Part shown: in pieces, positions 24,528 through 31,856 of the stretch
Layout: each line of letters begins with the position of its first letter
Numbering within the stretch: the stretch's first letter is position 1
DNA from: JAGLTA01 sp023142625
GTDB lineage: Bacteria > Patescibacteriota > Patescibacteriia > JAACEG01
DNA: 64,000 bases
Direction: 5' to 3'
Assembly (NCBI GenBank): GCA_030641665.1
Contig: DAOWHA010000050.1
Coordinates: forward strand, 6,666-70,665
Notes under the pieces: model-generated
Told to the model about the DNA's origin: nothing
Seen by the model: only the letters and a program-made list of their open reading frames with translations
Database searches by the model: none
Translations under genes and position numbers: made by a program

Positions 24528-26033
24528 CTAAAATAAATCAAAATCAACAAGACCTTCATTTAAACTTTTCCAAAAACCTTTCTTTTTTTCTTTAATTTCT
24601 GATTGCACTTTAATATTGATAGTATTAGATATTTTTTGATGTTTCTTGTTATTTCTCTCTATGCCCACCATCATAGAATATCCAGGAAATTTTTCATCGT
24701 CCCAGTCAGTCTGCCATTTTCCATTTTTCCAAACCCAATTATTCAAATTATTATCAACGAAAGACCATGATGTATCTTTTTTTGGATTTACTCTATCAGG
24801 TATATTTTCAAACAATTTTAGTATTTTATCAGGTTTGAAAATTGGGCAAATTCTTAACTGCTGAAATTGACGATCTATCTCTTTTTTTATTTTATCTTTA
24901 TTAAAAATCCACTCACCGCTTTGGGTGTTAATATATCCATATTCTCGCCAAGAATTTTGTTTAAACTCATTAAAGTAAAAATTTTTACATCCAAATTTGT
25001 TTATGTTACCGTCCCATTCGTTTGTGCGACAATAATCTAAAGATTTACCTGTTTTGACTTTTTCTTTATAACACCACAAACCATTACGAAGCATAGTTGA
25101 GCGTATAGGCTTTCCGTCTATCTCTATATTTTGTGTTTTCCAACCACTTGTATAGTCAAGCATGGTGTATAAATTTTCTATATTCTCAATATCAAAATAA
25201 GCGGAGTAAATAGTGTCACCTTTTTCTTCTATTTTTTCAAATGTTTTCTGTTTTTCTATAAAAATTATTGCTTTCTCTCTTTTTTTTGAAGTAGATTTAC
25301 CGAATGATATTTTGATTTTTCTTTTACCTTTTTCATTTCTATTTTTCTCATTTTTATTGACTGAAAATATTTCAACATCAATATTAAGTTCATCGGACAA
25401 AAAAGAGTGCCATTCCATTTGTTTGGTTGAAATTTTGTCTTTTTCGCTCTTTACTTCTGCAAAAAAATATTTATCTTTTGAATAAACAAATAAGTCTGGA
25501 AGTCCTGATCTATTATAACTAAAATTTTTGAATAATCTTTCTATGATGCTTAATAATTTATCCTTTTCCATTACATCAACAGCAATACACAACTGATCTA
25601 TTGAAAATTTATCCCAGTTTTCAATAGGTCTACAATATTTTTTAAAATTATTTTTATATGAATTAACTAAAACTTCTTTTATATCAATATTTACAAGTTC
25701 TTTTAATTTATTTTTTAATAGGCTTTTTCTTGTTGAATAAAAATTATCAGAAAAAAAATCTCTAGGCATGTCCTGATATTCGTTAGGAAAATTTTCGCCA
25801 AACTCTGGACTCCAAACACCGTCAATTTTAGCAAATATAATATCCCAAAATAATAAAGCATATATTTCCCACCAATAACTATTTTCTGTCCAAATAGAAA
25901 AAAGACTTTCTTTTTCATAAATTTTTCGAGCAAATTCTTCAACAAAAAAATAGTCATTGTCTAATAAATACTTAATCTTTTTACCAGATGAAAAATTTTG
26001 CTTTTCAGCTTGTATATTTTTTTCAGAAATCAT
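24528..26033 (-). CDS. FAN1-like VRR-NUC nuclease with a long C-terminal extension
   Basis: A 501-aa protein. The segment RSGLPDLFVYSKDKYFFAEV with D180, E193 and K195 is a complete VRR-NUC (PD-(D/E)xK) site followed by a KQMEWHSFL helix. Upstream, WEIYALLFWDIIFAKIDGVW and the MPRDFFSDNFYSTRK region resemble the helical part of FAN1, a structure-specific nuclease acting on 5' flaps and crosslinks. The C-terminal half (about residues 250-501), rich in W, Y and N, is unlike FAN1 and is not recognised. The N-terminal part is much shorter than in FAN1. It may act in repair or defence; the upstream neighbour is a membrane repeat protein. Confidence 0.7.
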   Translation of the reverse strand: MISEKNIQAEKQNFSSGKKIKYLLDNDYFFVEEFARKIYEKESLFSIWTENSYWWEIYALLFWDIIFAKIDGVWSPEFGENFPNEYQDMPRDFFSDNFYSTRKSLLKNKLKELVNIDIKEVLVNSYKNNFKKYCRPIENWDKFSIDQLCIAVDVMEKDKLLSIIERLFKNFSYNRSGLPDLFVYSKDKYFFAEVKSEKDKISTKQMEWHSFLSDELNIDVEIFSVNKNEKNRNEKGKRKIKISFGKSTSKKREKAIIFIEKQKTFEKIEEKGDTIYSAYFDIENIENLYTMLDYTSGWKTQNIEIDGKPIRSTMLRNGLWCYKEKVKTGKSLDYCRTNEWDGNINKFGCKNFYFNEFKQNSWREYGYINTQSGEWIFNKDKIKKEIDRQFQQLRICPIFKPDKILKLFENIPDRVNPKKDTSWSFVDNNLNNWVWKNGKWQTDWDDEKFPGYSMMVGIERNNKKHQKISNTINIKVQSEIKEKKKGFWKSLNEGLVDFDLF

Positions 26034-26065
26034 GAAATGATCTTATTTAACTTATATTTCAAATT

Positions 26066-26821
26066 TTATAAATTATTATAAGCCTCAACCTGATTATTAT
26101 ATTCGTATTTAATCATTTCGTAATCATCACCCCATTTTTGTTTTGCATTAGTCATAATGTTTGGATATTCAGTTTGAGATATTATCCATTCATAGGCTCC
26201 AGCTTGATTGTTGTATTCATACTTCACCATTTCAAAATCATTATTCCATTTGGTTTTAGCTTTTGCCATAATATCTGGATATCTTGTTTGTGCTACAACC
26301 CAGTCGTATACTTGAACTTGATTATTATATTCATATTGAACCATTTCATAATCGGTACCCCATTTTGAAGAAGCGTTTGCTTTTAGAATTGTAAGGATAT
26401 TTTCCCTATTAGTTTTTTGGGTTGGCGCAGGTGTCTCAGGTGCTGGCTCTTTTTTTGGAGGAGCAGTTGCTATTTCTGTAGATATGGTTTCTTCTTTTTG
26501 GGTCTTGGGCTTTTCGATAATTTCATTTTTATTTGTTGTTTGCTCCTTCTCTTGTTCGTCATCAATTTTTACTGTTTGATTATCCGCCTCAATATTTTCA
26601 GAAATTTTATTTTCTTGCGCAACTTGTGGTGTTTGTGTGGTTGGTTCTGTCGTAATTCCAAATAAAATAAAAAATACTAAGGCAAAGATTCCAAAAATCA
26701 TTACTGTAACTTTTCGTGTTGCTCGCTCTTTTAGAAAGCGAATAAAAATGTCTGGTTTAATCAAGCCAACAATCAATGCAATGATTGAGGTTAAAAATAA
26801 AAGTAAAAATAAATTGTCCAT
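26066..26821 (-). CDS. Membrane-anchored protein with three tandem 35-aa repeats
   Basis: A 251-aa protein. It begins with two hydrophobic segments (about residues 1-22 and 38-58), then a T/E/P/K-rich linker (65-150), then three repeats of the form KW-x2-D-x-EM-x2-EYNNQ-x2-AY-x-W (about 150-251), the last cut short. The layout suggests a bitopic protein that shows a repeat domain on one side of the membrane. The repeat is not a family I can name. It is 32 bp upstream of the FAN1-like gene and probably shares its transcript. Confidence 0.65.
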   Translation of the reverse strand: MDNLFLLLFLTSIIALIVGLIKPDIFIRFLKERATRKVTVMIFGIFALVFFILFGITTEPTTQTPQVAQENKISENIEADNQTVKIDDEQEKEQTTNKNEIIEKPKTQKEETISTEIATAPPKKEPAPETPAPTQKTNRENILTILKANASSKWGTDYEMVQYEYNNQVQVYDWVVAQTRYPDIMAKAKTKWNNDFEMVKYEYNNQAGAYEWIISQTEYPNIMTNAKQKWGDDYEMIKYEYNNQVEAYNNL

Positions 26822-26916
26822 AGTATTGTTATTAAAAAATTATTTATAAACAAAAAATTAATTTTTTCTTAGCGCTAAATTCGTCTTCCGTAATAATTCC
26901 TTTTTATAAAATGAAT

Positions 26917-27002
26917 GCGGAGAGGGATGGATTCGCCCTGTCATCCGACAGGGCGCCCCGATGGATATCGGGGCGAACCATTAAGCTAGTTGCCCAACTA
27001 AC
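26917..27002 (-). pseudogene. tRNA-Ser-like fragment with a 40-nt double hairpin in the T loop (copy A)
   Basis: The plus strand matches the intact tRNA-Ser(GCT) at 27025 from the acceptor end through the T arm, variable arm and part of the anticodon stem, then is lost. Between ATTCG and AACC of the T loop lie exactly 40 extra nt (26936-26975). These are two 20-nt units, CCCTGTC-ATCC-GACAGGG-CG and CCCCGAT-GGAT-ATCGGGG-CG. Confidence 0.7.
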
Positions 27003-27024
27003 ACAATATCAAATTTATTAAATG

Positions 27025-27111
27025 CGGAGAGGGAGGGATTCGAACCCTCGAGCCAGTTGCCCAGCTAACACCTTAGCAGGGTGCCCCTTTCAACCACTCA
27101 GGCACCTCTCC
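27025..27111 (-). tRNA. tRNA-Ser(GCT)
   Basis: An 87-nt class II tRNA. Acceptor GGAGAGG / CCTCTCC, anticodon loop CTGCTAA (anticodon GCT, codons AGC/AGU), long variable arm, T loop TTCGAAT, discriminator G. CCA is not encoded. Confidence 0.93.
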
Positions 27112-27117
27112 GTTTTT

Positions 27118-27378
27118 TTATTTTCCCAACTTAATAAACAATTCTTTGATTTGTTGTTTTAAAAAATATTTTCCTTCTGTTGTTTTTAAATATTTTTCTC
27201 TTCTTTCGGCATCCTTTTTTAATAAATACGCTTCATAATGAACTAATTTAATCGGCAGCCGCCTATTTGTTGATTTGACTTTACCTGATTTGTGCTCAAT
27301 AATTCTGCGTTTTAAATTGCTCGTAAATCCAGTATACAATTGGTTGTTATTTAATAATAAAATATAAACATAATACAT
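27118..27378 (-). CDS. GIY-YIG nuclease domain protein
   Basis: An 86-aa single-domain protein of the UvrC-like COG2827 group. Motifs: YYVYILL (the GIY equivalent), YTGFTSNLKRRIIEHKSG with the catalytic arginine, and a later glutamate in AERREKYLKTTEGK. It lies between tRNA-Ser(GCT) and a broken tRNA-Ser copy. Such small proteins are numerous in CPR genomes, and their target is unknown. A second, interrupted member lies at 52059-52364. Confidence 0.85.
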   Translation of the reverse strand: MYYVYILLLNNNQLYTGFTSNLKRRIIEHKSGKVKSTNRRLPIKLVHYEAYLLKKDAERREKYLKTTEGKYFLKQQIKELFIKLGK

Positions 27379-27403
27379 AAACTCTTAACCATTGACTTAT
27401 TAA

Positions 27404-27509
27404 GCGGAGAGGGAGGGATTCGCCCCGATATCCATCGGGGCGCCACGGCGGATGCCGTGGCGAACCCTCGAGCCAGTTGCCCTGCTAACACCTTAGCAGG
27501 GTGCCCCTT
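27404..27509 (-). pseudogene. tRNA-Ser-like fragment with a 40-nt double hairpin in the T loop (copy B)
   Basis: It matches tRNA-Ser(GCT) from the acceptor 3' side through the anticodon arm, and is broken in the D arm. The T loop carries 40 extra nt at 27423-27462: CCCCGAT-ATCC-ATCGGGG-CG and CCACGGC-GGAT-GCCGTGG-CG, placed between ATTCG and AACC as in copy A. Confidence 0.75.
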
Positions 27510-27519
27510 TTTTAACCCC

Positions 27520-27555
27520 GTCGGAAATCCGATATCGAAATCCGAATTCCGAAAT
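27520..27555. repeat. H7 heptamer tract
   Basis: Degenerate units such as CCGATAT, CGAAAT and CCGAATT in the gap between two tRNA-Ser sequences. Confidence 0.65.
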
Positions 27556-27563
27556 AGAAATAG

Positions 27564-27650
27564 CGGAGAGATAGGGATTCGAACCCTAGGAACCCGTGAA
27601 GGCTCAACGGTTTTCAAGACCGTCCCATTCAACCGCTCTGGCATCTCTCC
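27564..27650 (-). tRNA. tRNA-Ser(TGA)
   Basis: An 87-nt class II tRNA. Acceptor GGAGAGA / TCTCTCC, anticodon stem ACGGT / ACCGT around CTTGAAA (anticodon TGA, reading UCA and probably other UCN codons), long variable arm, intact T loop, discriminator G. CCA is not encoded. Confidence 0.93.
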
Positions 27651-27689
27651 AATATATTTAATTGTGTATAAAAATAAATTTGCCCGTTA

Positions 27690-27809
27690 ACTTGGATTCG
27701 CCCCGATATCCATCGGGGCGCCACGGCGGATGCCGTGGCGAACCCCCGGAACCCTTGCGGGTTCTCCGGTTTTCAAGACCGGCGCATTAGACCGCTCTGC
27801 CACGCTTCC
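27690..27809 (-). pseudogene. tRNA-Ser(TGA)-like sequence with a 40-nt double hairpin in the T loop (copy C)
   Basis: The 5' acceptor strand (GGAAGCG), D arm, anticodon arm (TGA) and variable arm are intact. The T loop holds the same 40-nt insert as copy B (27701-27740). After AATCC the expected T stem and acceptor strand are missing, so it cannot form a normal tRNA. An intron is possible in principle, but no proper 3' exon is visible. Confidence 0.7.
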
Positions 27810-27887
27810 ATATTTTTTAGATTTTTCCGCCCAAGGCGGACCAGCCTATGGCTGACAACCGCTATGCGACATCTCCGTTTCGGATTT

Positions 27888-27962
27888 CAAATATCAGATA
27901 TTTTTAAAAAATAATCCGAAATCCGAGTTCCGATATCTGATATCTGACATCCGATATCTTTG
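27888..27962. repeat. H7 heptamer tract, inverted around an AT centre
   Basis: Consecutive 7-mers CCGAAAT, CCGAGTT, CCGATAT, CTGATAT, CTGACAT and CCGATAT on the right, with a complementary CGGATTTC on the left. Small GC hairpins (CCGCC/GGCGG, CAGCC/GGCTG) precede it at 27827-27856. The gap 27810-28055 contains no other feature. Confidence 0.75.
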
Positions 27963-28055
27963 ACAATAAAACGATGATAATCTATAATAAAATAAATATT
28001 AAAAAATATTCAAGATTATTAGTAATAATAGAATAATTTTTGTTTTTGTCAATTT

Positions 28056-28556
28056 ATGGCTAAAGAAAAGATTAAAAATATATACGGTAAAATTATCAAA
28101 AGCTGGACATTCCCCGAGTATATAAAATACGACCGCAGCCGAAGATGGTATATTATAGTTTCTATAATTTTTATATCACTGATTTTTTATAACTTTAAAA
28201 CAGATAATTTTTTATTTATCATTATTTTAGTCATGCTTGCTTTAATTATTGTTGAATCGCGCAGAAAAAAACCGATGGAAGTAAAATTCAGCATTACTGA
28301 AAATGGAATTATGCTTAACGACGCTTTTTACGATTACAATAAAAATTTAAACAAATTTTGGATTGTTTACGATCCGCCAGAAGTTAAAAAAATATATTTT
28401 GAATTCAAAAATATGCTGCGCACGCATTTGGTTATTCCGATTACCGACCAATCACCGCTAGACTTAAGGGATATTTTATTAGAATACTTAGATGAAGATC
28501 TTGAAAAAGAAGGGGAATCAACAGCAGAAGCGCTTGGAAGACTATTAAAATTATAA
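28056..28556 (+). CDS. Membrane protein with a soluble C-terminal domain, unknown function
   Basis: A 166-aa protein. It has two adjacent membrane helices (about residues 31-47 and 51-68) and a cytosolic domain of beta character (VKFSITENGIMLND, KFWIVYDPPEVKKIYFEFKN) followed by an acidic helix. The layout recalls membrane proteins with a PH-like domain, but no firm family assignment is possible. No Shine-Dalgarno site is evident. Confidence 0.65.
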   Translation: MAKEKIKNIYGKIIKSWTFPEYIKYDRSRRWYIIVSIIFISLIFYNFKTDNFLFIIILVMLALIIVESRRKKPMEVKFSITENGIMLNDAFYDYNKNLNKFWIVYDPPEVKKIYFEFKNMLRTHLVIPITDQSPLDLRDILLEYLDEDLEKEGESTAEALGRLLKL

Positions 28557-28617
28557 TTAAATTTTAACACTTTTTAAAATTTTATTCGCGAGATAAATTT
28601 ATGATAAATTTTACAAA

Positions 28618-28800
28618 AAATAAATTCAAAATTCAAAATCATAAATACAAAATAAATTACAATAACCAAAATCATAAATACAAAATAATTTAAAATTTCA
28701 AATTGAAATTCTAAACCTCTTTAAAATTGTTTTGGATTTTGAAAATTATTATTTTGAATTTATTTGTAATTTTGGATTTGTGATTTTTTTGTTTATTTAT
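28618..28800. repeat. AT-rich direct and inverted repeat block
   Basis: AAAATCATAAATACAAAATAA occurs twice in direct repeat, and the right half is roughly its inverted complement. It fills the gap before tRNA-Arg and shows no coding potential. Confidence 0.6.
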
Positions 28801-28859
28801 TGTTAATTAAAATTAAATTCTGTTTAGAAAATGCTTAATAAAACAAACAATACTCAAAT

Positions 28860-28933
28860 GTTCCCATAGCTCAGTTGGATAGAGCGTCAGCTTGCGGAGC
28901 TGAAGGTCAGAGGTTCAAATCCTCTTGGGGACA
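28860..28933 (+). tRNA. tRNA-Arg(GCG)
   Basis: A 74-nt tRNA. Acceptor GTTCCCA / TGGGGAC, anticodon stem TCAGC / GCTGA around TTGCGGA (anticodon GCG, codon CGC and possibly CGU), T loop TTCAAAT, discriminator A. CCA is not encoded. recG starts only 5 nt downstream. Confidence 0.93.
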
Positions 28934-28937
28934 CATT

Positions 28938-31064
28938 ATGTTAAACTTAACAACTCTGGCGGATGAAATTTCGCCGATAACGCGGAAGCTGTCAACTAAA
29001 TTAAAAAGGTTAAAAATTGAGATTGTTGAAGATCTCATTTTTTATTATCCGTTCAGGTATGACGATTTCAGCAGCGTAAAAAAAATCGCTGATCTAAACT
29101 GCGGAGATATTGTTACGATTAAAGGACGGGTTGATCTGATTGAAAACAGAAGAAGCCCGTTTCAAAAAAAAAATATTACGCAGGCGATAATAAGCGACGA
29201 AACAGGATCCATAAACGCAATCTGGTTTAACCAGCCGTATATAATAAAAAGCATAAGAACAGGTGAAAATATCTATCTTGCCGGAAAAATTGATTTGGAC
29301 CATGACAATCCGCAGATGAAAAATCCTGAATATGAAAAAATAAATTATTCAACTATCGCCGGGCGGCTGGCCCCTGTCTATCATCTCACAGCGGGAATTA
29401 CCAATAAGCAGATCAGATTTATGATTAAACTTTCACTGCCAGCAATTAAAAGCATAAAAGACTGGCTGCCGACAAAAATCCAAAATAGAACCAAGCTGAT
29501 ACCTTTAAATATCGCTTTAACTAATATCCATTTTCCGCAAGATAAAAACGCTCTTAATCAAGCCGCGCGGCGATTGAAATTTGACGAACTGTTTTTAATC
29601 CAGATGAAAAATTTAATAGCTAAAAATCGGCTGAAAAAAAACAGCGCGGAAATAATTAATTTTAAAGAAGCGGAAATTAAAAAATTTGTCGCAAACCTGC
29701 CGTTCAAATTAACCGATGATCAAAAAAAATCCTCGTGGACGATTTTAAAAGATCTGCAAAAACCGCATCCGATGAATCGCCTTTTAGAAGGCGATGTAGG
29801 ATGCGGCAAAACAGTCGTTGCCGCCATAGCTATGCTTAACACGGCTCTGAATAATAAACAATCCGTTTATATGGCTCCAACAGAAATTTTGGCAAAACAG
29901 CATTTTGTCTCCATTTCTGAATTGTTAAAAAAATTTAATATTAAAATCGGGCTAATTACAAGAAGCGAGAGGAAAACGAATTATGAATTAAAAATCAAGA
30001 ATCAAAAATTAAATAAAAAGAAATCTAATGCTTATAATTCTAAGTCTATAATTCAAAATTCTGATATTGTAATCGGCACGCACGCGCTGATACAAAATAA
30101 AATTAAATTTAAAAATCTAGTTCTAACAATCATAGACGAACAGCACCGTTTCGGGGTAGACCAAAGAAAAGCGCTCGCGGAAAAATTAAAATGTAATAAA
30201 AAAAATCCGACATCCGACATCCGACATCCGACATCCGAAATGCCCCATTTTCTGTCAATGACAGCTACGCCGATCCCGAGAACCTTGCATTTAGCGCTTG
30301 ATGGCGATTTGGATTTGAGCGTTATTAAAGAGATGCCGAAAAACAGAAAAAAAGTTTTGACAAAAATCGTTGAAAATAATAAAAGGCAAAAAGCTTATGA
30401 ATTTATCCAAAAACAGATAGGGGATGGGAGACAAATATTCGTAATCTGCCCTCTAATTGATCCAAGCGATAAATTAGGGGTGAAATCCGTGAGCGAGGAA
30501 TATGAAAAATTAAACAAAAAAATTTTCCCGGATATTAAAATAGAAATTTTGCATGGCAAACTAAAGGCGGAAAAAAAAGAAAAAATAATGCAAAATTTTT
30601 TAAACAACAAAACAAAAGTTTTAGTGGCAACTTCTGTTGTGGAAGTCGGCGTTGATATCCCCAATGCAACTATTATAATGATAGAAGGTGCGGAGCGGTT
30701 CGGGTTGGCGCAACTGCACCAATTCCGCGGACGGGTCGGACGGAGCGCGTTTCAGTCTTACTGTTTTTTATTCAGCGATAATTTAACGGCTAAAGCCAGT
30801 AATAGATTGGAGGCGTTAGTTGATTGTAATGATGGATTTGAACTTGCGCGCCGAGATTTGGAATTCAGGGGCGCCGGCGATATTTACGGACAGGAGCAGT
30901 CAGGGCTCCCTAAATTAAAAATCGCCACGCTTTTCGACTATGAACTTATGCAAAAAGTTAGAGACGAGGCAGAGCAAATTTTAACAATGAATTCAGAATT
31001 AGAAAAATTTCCTGAACTGAAAAACCGAATGAAAGAATTTGAAAAATCAATTCATTTGGAATAA
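28938..31064 (+). CDS. recG: ATP-dependent DNA helicase RecG
   Basis: A 708-aa branch-migration helicase. The ATG giving MLNLTTLADEISPI is chosen because a longer frame would translate through tRNA-Arg. Wedge/OB domain at residues 1-190, Walker A GDVGCGKT, DEQH box in IIDEQHRFG, motif III MTATPIPRTL, and the C-terminal helicase motif FRGRVGRSA. Two segments look like captured non-coding repeats: residues about 347-375 (low-complexity K/N/S) and 423-435 (NPTSDIRHPTSE, an H7 tract). GGGGA in the tRNA acceptor is the only Shine-Dalgarno-like site. Confidence 0.95.
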   Translation: MLNLTTLADEISPITRKLSTKLKRLKIEIVEDLIFYYPFRYDDFSSVKKIADLNCGDIVTIKGRVDLIENRRSPFQKKNITQAIISDETGSINAIWFNQPYIIKSIRTGENIYLAGKIDLDHDNPQMKNPEYEKINYSTIAGRLAPVYHLTAGITNKQIRFMIKLSLPAIKSIKDWLPTKIQNRTKLIPLNIALTNIHFPQDKNALNQAARRLKFDELFLIQMKNLIAKNRLKKNSAEIINFKEAEIKKFVANLPFKLTDDQKKSSWTILKDLQKPHPMNRLLEGDVGCGKTVVAAIAMLNTALNNKQSVYMAPTEILAKQHFVSISELLKKFNIKIGLITRSERKTNYELKIKNQKLNKKKSNAYNSKSIIQNSDIVIGTHALIQNKIKFKNLVLTIIDEQHRFGVDQRKALAEKLKCNKKNPTSDIRHPTSEMPHFLSMTATPIPRTLHLALDGDLDLSVIKEMPKNRKKVLTKIVENNKRQKAYEFIQKQIGDGRQIFVICPLIDPSDKLGVKSVSEEYEKLNKKIFPDIKIEILHGKLKAEKKEKIMQNFLNNKTKVLVATSVVEVGVDIPNATIIMIEGAERFGLAQLHQFRGRVGRSAFQSYCFLFSDNLTAKASNRLEALVDCNDGFELARRDLEFRGAGDIYGQEQSGLPKLKIATLFDYELMQKVRDEAEQILTMNSELEKFPELKNRMKEFEKSIHLE
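30206..30242 (+). repeat. H7 heptamer tract in frame in recG
   Basis: Four CCGACAT units plus partial ones. They lie in the loop between the DEQH box and motif III, a position that varies in length in the family. Confidence 0.85.
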
Positions 31065-31102
31065 AAAAACTAAAAATATCAATCTGCTACAATAAACATC
31101 AA

Positions 31103-31130
31103 AAAAGCGGGATTAAAATCCCGCTTTTTA
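31103..31130. terminator. Bidirectional terminator after recG
   Basis: Stem AAAGCGGGATT / AATCCCGCTTT with flanking A and T runs. Confidence 0.85.
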
Positions 31131-31183
31131 ATATTTTGTGCTTTTATGAAAGGACTCAATAAAAATTTATTTTTTAAAACTCC

Positions 31184-31846
31184 TTATTCTTTCTTTAATT
31201 TATTTAAATTTTCAACAAGCAGATAAACCGTTGTTGAGGGATTCTTTTTTGAAAATGATTTTTCGTTTTTATGCATATTTAACAGTTTTTTAGCATTTCT
31301 AATTGCATCTTTTTCAGTATCCTTTAGTAAAAGGTACATATCTTTTGATATTTTACTATATCTTATTTTAGAGTTGCCTGTAAGTTTTTTTAGATTATCC
31401 GTTAATTTTAATATATAATCTTTCCTGCTAATAGCCGAACTAAGCGGAATAAAATGCAACAAAAACCATATTTCAAAACATTCATTTGAATAAGCTACTT
31501 CTAAATTATTTACCCCTGCCTTAATTATCGCATTATCAAAATGCTGATCAAAATTATCTTTATCAAAAACAACCCAGCACTCATCGCTATTTTCCGAATT
31601 ATCAATTTTAATATTTCTTTCTTTTATAAATTCTATCGCAAAATTTACAAGTTTTAAAGTATTATATCCAGTACCTGCAATTTTTATCTTAATATTTTGT
31701 CTTCTAATTTCTGTTTCAATTTCTTTCTTTTTTGATTCAAAATAATTTACTTCAGTTTTTTCTCCTTCTGTAAAAATATAAATAAATTTATACTGTTTTC
31801 GTGTATCGTATTTTCTATTTAATTTACATTCTAACTTTTTGCTCAT
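31184..31846 (-). CDS. rloB: RloB-family protein (TOPRIM-like), partner of the AAA15 ATPase
   Basis: A 220-aa protein. The start giving MSKKLECKLNRKYDTRKQYK is preferred because an upstream ATG would overlap the AAA15 gene. The pattern FTEGEKTEVNYFE (acidic, TOPRIM-like) and WVVFDKDNFD (DxD) define the RloB family. In AbiL-type systems RloB (AbiLii) works with an AAA15 ATPase (AbiLi) to abort phage infection. It lies 10 bp after that ATPase gene here, so the pair forms a two-gene unit. The defence role is inferred from family and context. Confidence 0.82.
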   Translation of the reverse strand: MSKKLECKLNRKYDTRKQYKFIYIFTEGEKTEVNYFESKKKEIETEIRRQNIKIKIAGTGYNTLKLVNFAIEFIKERNIKIDNSENSDECWVVFDKDNFDQHFDNAIIKAGVNNLEVAYSNECFEIWFLLHFIPLSSAISRKDYILKLTDNLKKLTGNSKIRYSKISKDMYLLLKDTEKDAIRNAKKLLNMHKNEKSFSKKNPSTTVYLLVENLNKLKKE

Positions 31847-31856
31847 ATTTTTTAAA

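Noticed and set aside
27690..27809. Functional tRNA-Ser(TGA) with an intron in the T loop
   Set aside because: After removal of the 40 nt the 3' side still lacks the matching T stem and acceptor strand, so no mature tRNA would form.
28875..28940. Longer recG frame starting inside tRNA-Arg
   Set aside because: The first 21 codons are the tRNA sequence; the family N-terminus fits the ATG at 28938.
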